A stretch of DNA of 64,000 nt from Phytophthora hibernalis (GCA_012656075.1 JAAKBF010000083.1:369821-433820); one strand, 5' to 3'. Shown: positions 32,605 to 44,135, numbered from the stretch's first letter. The notes: generated by a model not told the origin, from the letters alone. Program-made: numbers and translations.

Positions 32605-33767
32605 TTTCGTCTGGACTCGAGGCAAGGTGAAGGCACTTGATGGAAAATGCCTCCGGTTAGCCGTAGCGTCGTGAAATTCGCATTCGATGGATTAGACTTG
32701 ATCGTAAGAATAGCATTTACCCCCATGGGTGCTTGTTGTACACGCCCACTTTAGACGGCGAAAATTTGCAATGGGGTGAAGCATAAGATTCGTATCGAAA
32801 GCCTGGTGTTCACGGCGTGAATCACGGTCCGCTGCCACAGCGGTTATCGACGCCCATAGATCATTCATTTGGGTGATCAATTTTCAGAGATCTGAGTCAA
32901 AAACATCATACGCGTACGTCTATGATTACGGGGCATTCTCTAAAAGATGCTCATGATTACGTCGATTTTCTAAAAGGTGCGGTCCTCTCTAAAAGGCAAG
33001 ATGTTATTAATACATGACATTTAAATACCAGGTCATGTCTCCTTAATTTAAGATATTCCTGCAGCATTCCCGCTGTCAAAACGCTTTACCCGCCTGCGGA
33101 GAGGCTAGTTTCAGAGGGAGACCCCATACTTACTGTACACGACTATAATATGCTAATATGCACGCGTCTGTCGAGAAATACGCCGAGGAAACGGTGGTGT
33201 GAGATCTTACCGGTATGTTAGTACGCTCATCAGGTGCATGCTCGATGTTCGTGCAACTACATCACTGCATGGGCCCTGCTTCGCCAAAGTCCTTTCCTGT
33301 TATTTATCGGTTACAGTAGGATACTGGTAACAAGCACCTTGTGAGATACTTCGAAGTAGTAAGCAACATTTTGGACTCAAAATTGGGCTCCAGTCTGGGG
33401 AGTGATTCCAGGGCAATCTCTGAAAGGTGCTCATAATTAACGTAACGCCGATTTTCTGAAAGGTGTTCCTTTAGAAAATCGGCGTACCGTAATTACATGT
33501 ACCGGTATGAACACTTGCCCTGGAGTCACTCCACTGGCTGGAACCTGGTTCTCCAATTTGGTGTCCAAAATGCGGCTCACTATCTCGCAGGAACATTCAA
33601 ACTGGCAGGAAATCTGATCCACCAGATGATAGGATACAACATGTTGGCAACGAGATACAGTACCGGTACTGTACCATGATGGTGCTGTATCTCATTTGAG
33701 TCATTCTGAACGAAGCCTCCCACTTTGATTTCCGCCAACCGCGACTTTCATCGATCGCACAAACAAA
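32605..33767. other. Repeat-rich 1.2-kb spacer
   Basis: No gene. It contains a large imperfect foldback element (about 33341-33610), a partial copy of its inner sequence at about 32930-32992, three TACCGGTA palindromes (33208, 33500, 33661) and an 18-bp perfect palindrome at 33656-33673. The right end is the promoter of the PLD-like gene. Confidence 0.65.
33341..33610. repeat. Foldback (MITE-like) inverted-repeat element
   Basis: The left arm (about 33341-33461) pairs with the right arm (about 33470-33610) around a loop of about 8 nt at 33462-33469. Near the tip CGCCGATTTTCTGAAA pairs with TTTAGAAAATCGGCG. Further out, AGTGATTCCAGGGCAA pairs with TTGCCCTGGAGTCACT and ATTTTGGACTCAAAATTGG with CCAATTTGGTGTCCAAAAT. 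Arms are imperfect, as expected for an old non-autonomous element. Terminal sequences and any target duplication are unclear. Confidence 0.7.
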
Positions 33768-35380
33768 ATGCGAATACTTGTCTCCGTTTTCGCACTCTCA
33801 GGATTGTTGGTTTCTTCGTTGGCCAATTCGAATGTTGGTTTGCAGCAGCCTCTACTCGACGCAGCGGATTGGTTTTTGACTGAACAGGAGATCACCAATT
33901 CACGAGGTGGTGTACCGCGCAGTGACATGGCCGTCTACACAACAGGAAACGCGGTTACGTCGTACACGGTGACGAAGGAATTCTACGATGCAATTTACGA
34001 AGACCTCATCAAAACCAAGGAGGGTGACCGGGTCATGCTTACCGGGTGGACAACAGCCCTTGTACCGTTGAAACCGGACATCGATCCTACAGGGGCAACG
34101 ACGGGTGTCGATAAAGTATTCGCTGGTGTTGTGAAGCGAGGTGGGGACGTCAATATCCTCAACTGGTCGAACATCGGGTACAAGTCCTTCAATATCAAGG
34201 CACGCGACGCGATTAACAAAATCCCTCCGTCGTCGATCAATGGGGCCAAAGCGACGTTCATCTTCGACGATCGTCTTCCCAATGTCTTCGCCTCTCACCA
34301 CCAGAAAAATATGGTTATCACATCGTCCTCGGATAACAATGGTCAGCCGGTGACATACGTGGGTGGACTTGATCTCGCTAACGATCGTTGGGATACCATA
34401 CACCACAACGCTACTTCAATTCGCGATGCGAGCGGTATCACGTACAAGAACAAGGGTTGGATTGATGGCGAGGTTCGGATCCACGGGCCTGCCGCAAAGG
34501 ATGTCGCGAGCAACTTCTTAGCTCGATGGAATTCGGACTATTTACCCAGTCAGAGTATTGGAGACGACGTGCTCGACTACGACAACCCACCGTACGAAGA
34601 TATGCCAGCCATGACCTACACTAGCAGCAACACTACCACCAATTTAGGGAACCAGAGTGTTCAAATCACGCGAACCTTCAGCTGCAAGTACAAACACTAC
34701 AAAGAGTTTGCCCCGCGCGGAGAAACTTCGCTGTTTCAGGCACGAATCAAGGCAATCAAGAACGCAAAGAACTTCATCTACATTGAGGACCAGTACTTTA
34801 TACTCGTCCCGGAGCTGCTAGATGCGATCATGGAAGTGATGCCGAGGATTCAGCGCCTGGTCGTCATCGTTAACCCACAAACGAACATGTTCAGCAAAGG
34901 AGGGTACATCAAGTATCTGTACGACATGGTTGCACCTATTCGAGAGAGGTATCCGTCCAAGTTCAGGGCCTACACAGTCAAGTCAAAACGGGAACTTCTC
35001 ATTCACACCAAAGTTGTGATCATTGACGACGTGTACTTATCCATTGGTTCGGCAAACTGGAATCGACGAAGTATGACGTCCGACTCGGAGCTGAACGCGG
35101 ATATTGTGGACGGTAACACCTTGAAATCCCCGAAGGTGTTACCGTAGGCAAGCTGCCTCGCGACTTTCGCATCCGCAAGCTTCAGGAGATGACAGGGCTT
35201 AGCTATGATAACCTGGATGCCATGACGTTTATCGAGGCAGCAGATCAGCTATCCGACGCTGCTGCCGACAACTCAACGATTCTGGACAACCTGGACATTG
35301 AGTATCACTCGTACTACGTCGCTATCACCGACATGCTGCAAAAGGTTTCTGACACGGAGGACACCTGCACTTACAGATAG
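33768..35380 (+). CDS. Secreted phospholipase D-like protein
   Basis: About 537 aa with a clear signal peptide (MRILVSVFALSGLLVSSLA). Two PLD half-sites are visible: SHHQKNMVITSSSD near residue 185 and HTKVVIIDDVYLSIGSANW near residue 410. The second is a full HxKxxxxD; the first has Thr where the Asp is expected, then a Ser-rich loop. Each half also has the G-G/S-x-N or GG-x-D element (VGGLDLANDRWD). The enzyme probably hydrolyses phospholipids outside the cell, as proposed for the oomycete sPLD-like family. Several N-glycosylation sequons lie between the sites (SNTTTNLGNQS). A missing base near 35138 shifts the last 80 residues. The upstream spacer is repeat-rich. Confidence 0.85.
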
Positions 35381-35554
35381 TGGCACCCTTAATGTAATGA
35401 ACTAGATTCATATTCTCGTGAGTGCGATCATCCACTTTCTCTCGTTTTCAAATCCAATATCAACGATTCATCGAATACGATAAATCTTGTTTTACTTCTA
35501 ACGGAAAGTGTCGAGTTATGTCTCGCATTTGCGGGGAGGGTGGGTGCTAGGTAG

Positions 35555-36220
35555 TCAAATTGATGTCGATCCTTTGAAGCTCTCAGTTGCAGGAACCAAC
35601 GCAGTCCATCCATACATCACGTTGGGGCTCAAATCGGAGAAGCGCGAAAGCTTTGGTGCATATACCTGATCTTGAACGGTCGAGGAGAATCCTTCACGAG
35701 TACTCCTATCGATCTCACTACTGGGACTGATGCACATGTCGGTTGCTGCATTTTCTTCGGTGTCAGAGTCCTCGAACGAAAGACTGCTACAATTTGAGAA
35801 TGGACTGCGGCTGTATGACCACGCTTTCTCCCAATATTCGTAGGGCTCATTGCCGTCGCTGTCACCCAAGCCTTTGATTCCAGATTTGGGTGAGCTCGGA
35901 TCCAGGAAGTCAGTGAAGTCGCCCGCGTTTCCAATCTGCGATGCAGCGTTCACAGCTTCGAGTCCGGTCTCTGGTTTTGAGCCACCATTTCGAGTTTCAT
36001 GTTTACTTTCGGTCAAGTAACCTGTCCGCGTATCGTCAGATGCACACGTTCGAAGTGACTCGATGTCAGCACTCGTACGCTGCAGTAACTTTCTGCCCCA
36101 GTCTTCGTCGTGATCAGGAATCGATTGCGTTGGGGCACTACTGCAAACACGTGAGTATATGGGAGCTTGAGCCGGCTCCCAGGTGATGAGACTGGCGGGT
36201 CTGCGTCCGGCATGACTCAT
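35555..36220 (-). CDS. Hypothetical Ser/acid-rich protein, 221 aa
   Basis: Uninterrupted frame from ATG 36220 to TAG 35555. The product begins MSHAGRRPASLITWEPAQAP and is rich in Ser, Asp, Glu and Pro with no domain, signal peptide or membrane span I recognise. It is convergent with the PLD-like gene. The length of the open frame and the even amino-acid mix favour a real gene, but codon bias is weaker than in neighbours. It may have upstream exons, because an AG-rich acceptor-like region precedes the ATG. Confidence 0.45.
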   Translation of the reverse strand: MSHAGRRPASLITWEPAQAPIYSRVCSSAPTQSIPDHDEDWGRKLLQRTSADIESLRTCASDDTRTGYLTESKHETRNGGSKPETGLEAVNAASQIGNAGDFTDFLDPSSPKSGIKGLGDSDGNEPYEYWEKAWSYSRSPFSNCSSLSFEDSDTEENAATDMCISPSSEIDRSTREGFSSTVQDQVYAPKLSRFSDLSPNVMYGWTALVPATESFKGSTSI

Positions 36221-37002
36221 GACTTAGCTTCTTCTCCGTTTCACCCAGGTGGTAATTCCAAACTACGACCAAGACCGAGAAAGACGCCAATCTGAAAAGA
36301 AATACAATATCCAGGAATGCCCCAGTCTACAATAGTAGTGTTGACGTTTCTTCTCTTATTTGCACTTGACATACAACACGAAGTCGTTGAAGCTTTTAAA
36401 CATATAAACGTAGTGGACGTTCATCTTACTGGTACAGCAGGCTTATCAAGACTTTTGACTCTGGCGCTGACTGAGCTTGCATCTACGTGTGCGACCCTCA
36501 CTCCAAGAACCCCGTCACTTATACTACCGGTACAGTACTGTAGTATCAAGTCTTCATTCTCGTATAGGTTGGTTCAGCCGCCGTATATACATGTAGAGCT
36601 TGAATAATGTGTACTGTTTCCACAAGCGAATTGGCAACTTATATTGAGTAGTGAACAACGGAATGGGGACTCATGCAGTAAAAGGCAGGCATCAAGAGAT
36701 ACAGAGACACGGACTTGGTTGCGCATTGCGGAGGTAATCGGCAAATTGTACGCAGGTTATAGATTCTGGTTGTTCGACATTCGCGATTTTCCGGATACTA
36801 AGGCTGAAGTAATAATTCGCAGTGGTCAATCAGAGGTGGTTTCGGTAAAAAAATAAAAACGCCCTAGTTTACTTCAAATGCCTCAAGTTGATTCCATCCA
36901 TCGCCCTTGAGACTCAAATTGAGTGACATCGATTCTAATGATGCGCACTTGCATTCTTCAATCTGAACAAGAGTAAGAAAGTCGACGAGCGAAGGCCCAA
37001 CA
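36221..37002. other. AT-rich spacer with short unsupported frames
   Basis: No gene is supported. A frame at 36317-36607 starts with a signal-peptide-like stretch (MPQSTIVVLTFLLLFALDI) but loses any domain character after 60 residues, so it may be an eroded secreted-protein gene. One TACCGGTA lies at 36525-36532, next to an ATACTAC/GTAGTAT inverted repeat. Confidence 0.45.
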
Positions 37003-37400
37003 ATGTTAAATGTGCACTGCGCCGGTTTCCGGACACCTATTCAATTCGAGGTCGATATTGAACCACACGAGAGCGTCGCTGCCCTCATGGACGTCATCAA
37101 AAGAAAATTCCGTGGATGTTTGGAGATAATGAGATTGAACTGTATCGGACTTGGAACAGCAGCACGAAAGAGTGGCTCCAATTCAATAGACCTGACCGTC
37201 GTAGTGTTGAGGAAGGCCACCTCCGCCCTGTATCCGAGCGATCGTTATCGAAGAAGGCAAAGTGAACCCACTTTCGCTCGTTGGGGATGCATCATTTCCT
37301 GAGAAGGGCAAGGATGGACCGTATGACATTCACCTCCCTGTGACGATAGAGTCGACGAGTACGACTCGGCCTAATACCATGCTGCCCTTACGCGTTTAGT
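37003..37400 (+). pseudogene. Crinkler-like effector N-terminal remnant, frameshifted
   Basis: From ATG 37003 about 36 codons resemble the ubiquitin-like start of Crinkler (CRN) effectors: a short hydrophobic strand, then FEVDIEPHESVAALMDVIKR, the F-x-VDI...SV..L...IK pattern of that domain. A frameshift near 37110 and an in-frame stop near 37276 then break the frame. The remaining segments stay open to 37400 in two other frames, and no C-terminal effector domain follows. CRN proteins are host-targeted effectors of oomycetes; this copy cannot make a full product as it stands. The missing-base pattern seen elsewhere could explain some breaks, but not the absence of the rest of the gene. Confidence 0.45.
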
Positions 37401-37927
37401 TGATACTTCGAAGTACACTTTTTGCTTTTGATTTACAGGAACCCGTTGGCGTATCCAGAAGGTGCGGTGGGTTGCCCGAATCTTGCTTAAAAATTATGTG
37501 TGCTACTGCAATCCAATTATTTAGGCGTGCACCAGGACCGCACCAGGCAGCAACATGTGCCAGTGAACGGATCCCGTTCGGAGTCGGACTGCAATCAAGG
37601 AGTTCTCCGTCAGCCCACAAAAACATGCTTGAGACTTAGTACACTGAAGCTTTTAACGATATTGAAAACTTTGTTTTCAGCCCATTACATATTGTTGCTG
37701 CTTCCTAAATGCTGAGGTGCGGTAGCCTCAAGTACCCTTCGAGGGAATTAATATGGACGCTGAGCTCACCAATAGAGGAAGGAGGTGGACTAATGCGCCG
37801 TTGCCATACTTGCGAGTCATAGCGCTTCAGCCCTGCTGCGTCAGGGAGTACATCAGAATCTCCACCTTTTGTTTTCACATTTGAAGCCCCAAAAGACGGA
37901 GATCCTGAGCAATCTGGAGCCAAGTCA
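37401..37927. other. Spacer and possible 3' extension of the ankyrin gene
   Basis: 37401-37704 holds nothing recognisable. The minus strand of 37705-37923 stays open directly after the stop of the ankyrin gene, in a neighbouring frame, and has Ser/Pro/Asp-rich coding character (SPSFGASNVKTKGGDSDV). It could be the true C-terminus if a base is missing near 37935. Confidence 0.45.
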
Positions 37928-38989
37928 TCATTGCTGCATCAAAGAATACAGCGCGCGCTTCGTCTTCTTCTCGATCCTTCCGTCGCCCAGTATGTTTGAA
38001 AAGGGAAACCACCGTCGAAAAATCGTTATAAGTTCTTGAGACTTGCGCTCAGCAGTCCACTCCTTCAGCAAAGCTTGCCTCGCCTGATGAATATCGCCGT
38101 CACACTCTGCTAAAAGAGACATTGCTACACGAATCCCACCTCGAGACACCGCCACACGAAATCGCTCTGCAATAGCCCCGGCAACGCGGACAAGACCACC
38201 AAAGGCGGGGTCCGAAGTGCGTATATCATACAACACTCGCACAAGTGCAACAACTTCTTGTGGGCCCTCAAACATCCACAGCGGCCAGATACGTTGCAGA
38301 GATCTCACCAGGCGGTGGACTTTCGGCTCATCACGATAACTCGAGCCAAAGACTTCTTGTACGTCATCTGCCATAGCCAACATTAACTGCAGCGAGCAGT
38401 CGTTGCCTGCAACGTCTCGTGGTAGCTCACCCTTAAAGTTTGGTGTGTTTGTAGGCAGCGGTGGAGGTGGCGTCACTTGATGAACGACAACAGTCCTGCC
38501 AGTAGTACATGTAGCAATGCTCATGCTGCTGGCTGTACTAGGCGTGGCTGCTGCTCTCGGAGGTTTCTGGTGGTCTGTCAGCAGCATAAAGTCTAGTACC
38601 TCCGTGTGACCAAGTCGCACTGCGATGTGCAACAGCGTGTCCCCGAGCGCGAGTTTTCCGTACTCCACGGCCGAAAAGAACTCCATTTTCTCGTCTTGAA
38701 GCTCATTGAGTCTCTCTTCTCGCTCCAGAGAATCCGTCAGCATTTCCAACTGCGTCTTCTCATTCATGCAAATGTCCAAGTACGTGGCCCTAGAGATCTG
38801 CAACCCCCGCAGTTCAAATCGAAAAACAGACCGTAGCGCCTCGACATCTCCATGATACGCCGCCAACACCTGTCCAAGTGACCAAACTCTCAATCACGAA
38901 AGACAGCATACACAACTCAAGTAAAACTGCTTTACCATCTGCCGGAACTGCACCGCTTCCTCTGGAGGAGCACTATGAGTCTGCCCCAT
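37928..38989 (-). CDS. Ankyrin-type protein with N-myristoylation signal
   Basis: Two exons: 38989-38936 (18 codons) and 38869-37928, in phase, 331 aa. The new N-terminus MGQTHSAPPEEAVQFRQM has Gly at position 2 with Ser at 6, a good N-myristoylation signal, suggesting membrane attachment. An ankyrin repeat pair is visible (YHGDVEALRSVFRFELRG and GDTLLHIAVRLGHTEVLDF), separated by a helical insert, then a helical C-terminal half without a family I know. The tail may continue to 37705 through a frameshift. The gene is head to head with kinesin-14 across 158 bp. Function unknown. Confidence 0.7.
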
Positions 38990-39147
38990 TACGTTGTGCG
39001 CACGAAGCGACGCGAGCGAAATGGCTACACTTGTACATGGCTACCTTTTCAATCTACAGAATCCTTTTCCTCCAATCAGCCACAATCTACAATCCCTTCC
39101 CGCCAATCCCCTCCAATCTACATTTTTACATATTCAGCGCATTCCTC
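38990..39147. promoter_or_regulatory. Divergent promoter ankyrin / kinesin-14
   Basis: The 158-bp spacer carries AAATGGCTACACTTG at 39019-39033, identical over 15 bp to the copy at 52391. It also has a run of CCAAT and CCAATC sequences around 39073-39115. A GCACGAAGCGACGCGA segment at about 38999-39016 recurs with one mismatch at about 17772 in the DnaJ/CCDC40 promoter. Confidence 0.5.
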
Positions 39148-42127
39148 ATGCGGTCGCTCGAAGTGTCGGGGCCTCTGTCCCTGTCCCCAGCGCCGTCTCC
39201 CACGTCCTCCAGCTCCTCCCTAACCGATCTCCTAGCAGAGGAGGACGCTCTCTCCCCCATCCCCGTTGCTGACGTCGCACCGCGTCATCTTCGGGCACAA
39301 CGTCATCCAAGTGCCGCTCAAGCCTCCAGAGTCGCTGGAATACGTGAACTTGGTCCTGTCTCAGCTCGAATTCGACGCCATGGCTGTGCACATTCCTCAG
39401 TATGAGGAGCTACCTCCTGAGGAGCTCCTGGAGCGCATCACGCAGCTGCTCAAGGCGCAGGAAGGCAAGAAACGACAGCGCTTAGGGTCCGTCTCGGACT
39501 CTGACGGCTCGGAATCAATCGCCGCCTTCCAGGGGCGACTTTTAAGCTCGAATACGAGCGGAAGAGGCTAAATACTAAGCTCCGAGGCGCCAAGGCGCTG
39601 CAGATCAGCTTGGCGGAGGAAAACACGGCGCTCCGAGTTCAATTGGAGCAGGCGGAGCAGCAGGTCGTGGATGTGGAGCAAGTGTGGCAGGAGAACGAAC
39701 TGCTGAGGTACCAGACGCTTCATTTAGGAGGAGATTTGGAAAAGTGGAAGAACGTGGCGGTGCAGGTTGGACAGCAGTTGCAGGGGATGAGATATGAGGT
39801 GCAAGCGCTCAAGCAACAGGTGGTTCAGGATCGAGAGGAAGCGGTGACGACGGTGGAGGATGCAATGGAAATGGTTTTAAAGGATGTCTACGGACGAGAA
39901 CAGGTGCTGCAGAATGCCTACTTGGCGGAGAAGAAGGAGCGGGAGGTCATGGCGGAGAAGTTTTACGAGATTTCGGGAAGGATCCGCGTGTTTTGTCGTG
40001 TACGACCAGGGAAGGAGGAGGAAGCGGCACTGGTCGTGCCACGACCGAATAATCTGCTGGTTCCAAACTCGGGCAAGGAGTTCGCGTTTGATCAGGTGTT
40101 TGGGTCGCAGAGCACCCAGGCGGAGGTGTACGCGCAGATTGAGCCGCTGGTGGCGTCGTTCACGGACGGATACAACGCGTGTATTATGGCGTACGGACAG
40201 ACCGGGTCGGGCAAGACCCACACGATGGTGGGCAATAACGCAGGGGTTGGAACACCGCGCCAACGGCCTCACGGTGCATGCCAACGCCGGTATGATCCCG
40301 CGCGCTCTGCAGCAGGTGTTTGCAGTCGTGAAAAAGCGCCAGATGACGTACGTGGACTCGATCCGTTTGAGCATGGTGGAGATCTACAACGACCAGATTT
40401 TGGACTTGCTGCATGAGGGCAGCACCGGAGGTGGCAAGAACGCGGTGGCGAAGAGCGAGACGGATATCACGGCGGTCGATGTTAGCGGCTACGCGCAGAT
40501 GGATGCGGTGATGCGTGATGGCAATGCTAACCGCAATATTGCGGCCACGAAAATGAACCTGGAAAGTAGCCGCTCCCACGCACTGGTGTTCCTGTACCTT
40601 GAAAGCCAGCACCGTGAGACGCGCGAGGTGCGCACCAGTACGCTTTGCTTGGTGGATTTGGCTGGTTCCGAACGTATCTCGCGCAGTCAAGTGGAGGGCG
40701 ATCGTTTGCGTGAGACGCAGCACATTAACAAGTCGCTTGCTGCACTTGGAGATGTGGTCTATGCGTTGCAACACAAGGCTAAGCATACGCCGTACCGTAA
40801 CTCGAAACTCACGTATATGCTACGCGATATGCTGTCGGGGCAAGCGAAGACGCTGATGATGTTGCAACTAAGTCCTGATATGGCTGACGTGGAGGAGACG
40901 ACTTGCTCGCTACAGTTCGGCGCTCGTGTCAGCCAGGTGCAGATGGGCGCTGTTCGCCCCAGTGTGGAAAGTGGTGCTCTTTTCAAGCTACAGGAAGATA
41001 ATCGTTCTCTCGAGGCTAAGACGTTCTCTTTGGAAAGTCAGCTGAACGACTTGCAACGCCAATGCCAGCAGCAAGGAGACGAGTTGCACGAAACTCAGAG
41101 CGGCAAAGAGGCAGCAGAACGGCAGCTATGGCTCCTTGGTGGCCGGCGCAGTACGAAGGCTGCAGACGAACAGGAACAAAATGAACCAGAGGATCGGTCA
41201 CCGTCCCCATCACGGCCACCAAGTCCGACTCCTTCAGCCAAGTCAAGCCGCAGTGTTTCATCTGCAAAATCGGCACGTTCAGCTCGTTCCGTTCGATCTG
41301 CGCGATCTTCGCAGTCAGTACCATCATCGTCTCAGCGACCAACCACTCGACGGCCGCAGGTGTCGTCCTCGCCACGGCTATCAGGGACTCCTCGTACTCC
41401 TAGCCCAACAACCCCCTCACCAGCTGCGTCGCGACTTCGACGACCGGAATCGATGGTTGATCGCGAAGAAAGACGCAAGTCTCTGTCTGGAGCCTCTCGG
41501 GAGCGAGTGGTCGACCCTGATCTACGCCGCAAGTCACTCTCAGCAACCTCTGCTCGCAGAATTGTTGACCAAGATGATCGCCGCAAGTCACTCTCAGCAA
41601 CCTCTGCTCGCAGAATTGCGGACCTAGATGATCGCCGCAAGACTTTGTCTACTCTTCAGACACGCTCAATGTCAGGATTGACAACACTTCGACCAGTGCG
41701 AGCGAATAACGCTCCATCTCCCGAAAGCCGAGTACCTTTGCACCCTCCTTCCAGGACACGGTCATCAGGGTCGCCCACGACACCTACTTCAGACAGACAG
41801 GGTTCTTCGGCCGGTCGTCTACCGAGACAACGGTCTGCCAAGGCTCTAAGTTCATCTACGCCTCCTGCATCATCGCCGTCTTCGACTTCGTCAGCAGAAA
41901 ACAGACCATCACGTACTCTTCATCGCGCGTCCACAACCCCGTCAAGAACTCCGGCTAGAACGCCCACGAGAGCTCCAACGAGAAGCGCAGTGAGCACACC
42001 GAAGAGCAGTGGCGAGTTGCTCCGATCCTCGCTCAGCAATAATACTCGAAGCTCACCGTCTTCCACTCCTGGCGCCTCAGCGCGGCGAGCAATGGCCAGC
42101 TCGCAGTCGGGCTTCGGATGGAAGTAA
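39148..42127 (+). CDS. Kinesin-14 (C-terminal-type motor with upstream stalk)
   Basis: About 993 aa after apparent one-base repairs near 39275, 39550 and 40245. A short N-terminal region and a coiled-coil stalk come first (LAEENTALRVQLEQAEQQ, EKWKNVAVQVGQQLQGMRYE). The motor follows with the kinesin-14 neck/strand GRIRVFCRVRPGKEEE, P-loop GQTGSGKT, switch I SSRSH and switch II LVDLAGSE. Placing the stalk before the motor predicts minus-end-directed movement, as in kinesin-14. Unlike classical members, about 380 further residues follow the motor. They are Ser/Arg/Pro-rich and basic, with an internal 18-residue repeat, probably a second microtubule-binding or phospho-regulated tail. Likely roles are spindle or nuclear positioning. 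Confidence 0.88.
41519..41626 (+). repeat. 54-bp tandem duplication in the kinesin tail
   Basis: Two nearly identical 54-bp units (41519-41572 and 41573-41626) encode RRKSLSATSARRI-type repeats. More diverged units precede (about 41458) and follow (41627). Each carries an RRKS/T basophilic kinase-like site. Confidence 0.85.
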
Positions 42128-42231
42128 CGAGCGCAACTGCAGTAAAACGAGATCAGCACGACCACCACCTCCCGACCGTAGGGAGCAGATAATTACAGCT
42201 GCTAATTTGCATGTATTGGAGTCATCGTTCC

Positions 42232-43896
42232 TCACTTTCGCCAGAGCTCACGTCCAGGCGAGTCTTCTCTACGGCAAGGAAGGTCTTCTGGATAACTGCG
42301 GTTTCTGCTACTAGCGCGCCGGTGCTCTTGCAGTTCCTGTTCATATCCCCTGTTCAGGATGCAGCAATCAAATTAGCAACGCCATAAGACGGTAAAAGCA
42401 ACAGCACAGCACGTACCTTAAAGCAAGCTTCACGCGGTCCTCAGTGGTTGGTAGCATGTGATTCAGCGCAGGTGAGCGTGTGGTGTAAGTGCTCTTCATG
42501 GAGATACGGGGACTCAACAGATTGTTCAGTCTGGAAGAGCTACCGGCACGATCTGTGGCTGCATCCAACGTGTCCGGAACTACACTGTGACGTGGACTCA
42601 TGACGGCCTCAAGTTGTCGACGTCTGTCTTCGCTTCGTTGTGTTCGGATACGGTCGCGCAATGCTTGAGAGAGCTCCATATTGCGGGCTGCACGGTTCTT
42701 CGTGGCCTGTAGCTCGGCTACGATGCGCCGCACCGGCACGGATGGAGCAAAATGCGAGATACGAGACTTGGGCACCTCGAAAACAGAAGTCCCAGGTGCT
42801 GCTTTCATACGCCCCGCCGCATCCTTCGCAATTGCTACAGGCAAACTCGGCATTTTCTTGCTGCCACCCCCACCAGAATTGCCAAGGTTGATACCGACGT
42901 TGTTACTGCTGCTACTGCTTCCACCCGTCATTCCTCCACTTGAAAGGGATCTTGTATTTGAGTGTGACGACGAGACTGAAGAATCTTGAGGTTCTGTGGA
43001 GCCCGCCGTGTGGCCATCCTGGTAAGCTGTGGTCGTATGGAGCTTGACGTTGGTGCTGAATTGTGCTCCACGAAAGAGGAACCCCAACTCCTCTTCTATC
43101 GGTCGCCAGTGGTCCACAACCACTCCGAGCTTCACTACGGAACACACAAAGTAAACGCACTCGAAAAAGCGCTCGTCCTCTTTGTGGTTCTCGAAGTTGC
43201 TGCAGTGAAGCACTAGGCGTGCGTAAGTAGTTGACACGGACCGCGCACAACTTTGCTGTGCTTCCATAGCTCGCTTGATTCGAGCCTTTAGTTCAGTCAC
43301 CCCAATGCTTGTTCTTGTGATTGCTGGTCGTCTTCGTCACGTTCTTTCGTCTCGCTGCAGCGTTTCCTCTCCCGAAGCATTTGTATTACCTCCTTCTCTA
43401 ACGTCTTCACCTTCACAAATGCCAACGAGTAGCCGATTGCAGCACGTACAAAGAGGAACATGACGTCTACAAGTTGAACGGGCAATGAGGTGGTTAGTAA
43501 GGTCCAACAGCAAACGATGTATCTTGCTTTGGTATTGTTTACCTGTCTTGTGAAAGTCCACGAACTTGAGCGGCAGATGGAATTGACCATTGCGCCAACT
43601 GAATTCGATCTCGCCATAAATGTCATCTGAGCAACGATGCAAGAAACGCCACGAGCACATTAGCGATTGTAGAGCGCATCGACCACACCAAATCACACGC
43701 ACCCATTCGTTTCCTCACGTCGTCGGAAGAACCTCGAGGCGGTGGTGTGGGCTGCCTGGAGCACGACAAGGAACATCAATTGAATATCAAACGATACACC
43801 TCAGGTTAAGCCACGCGGAGCAAAATCTTACTCGGGTTGCACGCCAATTCGGCTAGAACGCTTCAAATTTGCAGGGGAGCTGTGCTGCCCTGGCAT
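42232..43896 (-). CDS. Conserved protein, possibly PPP1R36-like
   Basis: Five exons fit: 43896-43832, 43755-43703, 43626-43543, 43466-42417 and 42349-42232, all phases consistent once one G is restored near 43310, giving 456 aa. The start is MPGQHSSPANLKRSSRIG. Conserved-looking segments are DIYGEIEFSWRNGQFHLPLK, DVMFLFVRAAIGYSLAFVK and RLVLHCSNFENHKEDERFFE. The last resembles the central block of PPP1R36 (protein phosphatase 1 regulatory subunit 36), which is often found in organisms with motile cilia. A Ser/Gly-rich linker and a basic helical region follow. The family call is tentative. Convergent with kinesin-14. Confidence 0.45.
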
Positions 43897-44135
43897 TCCT
43901 TTTGATCCCCTTTGCCAAGACCCACAATGCCATCATCAGCACATGAATACATGCACTTCACCCAACAGATAAAAATACCAGCAAAATTCGGCTCTGACCA
44001 GATAAAGCTCAACACATAGTTTTTCTCATTTGAAATCCCGGGTTCACTCGTGGTCTAGCACAGCTCAAACTCCTCACTGGCACATGACGCAAGTATCTTC
44101 CAGCATCATCCCCGCCTGGCCATCAATTCATCCGC

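Noticed and set aside
36317..36607. Secreted-protein-like frame with a hydrophobic start
   Set aside because: Only the first 25 residues look like a signal peptide; the rest has no codon bias or domain and no effector motif such as RxLR was seen.
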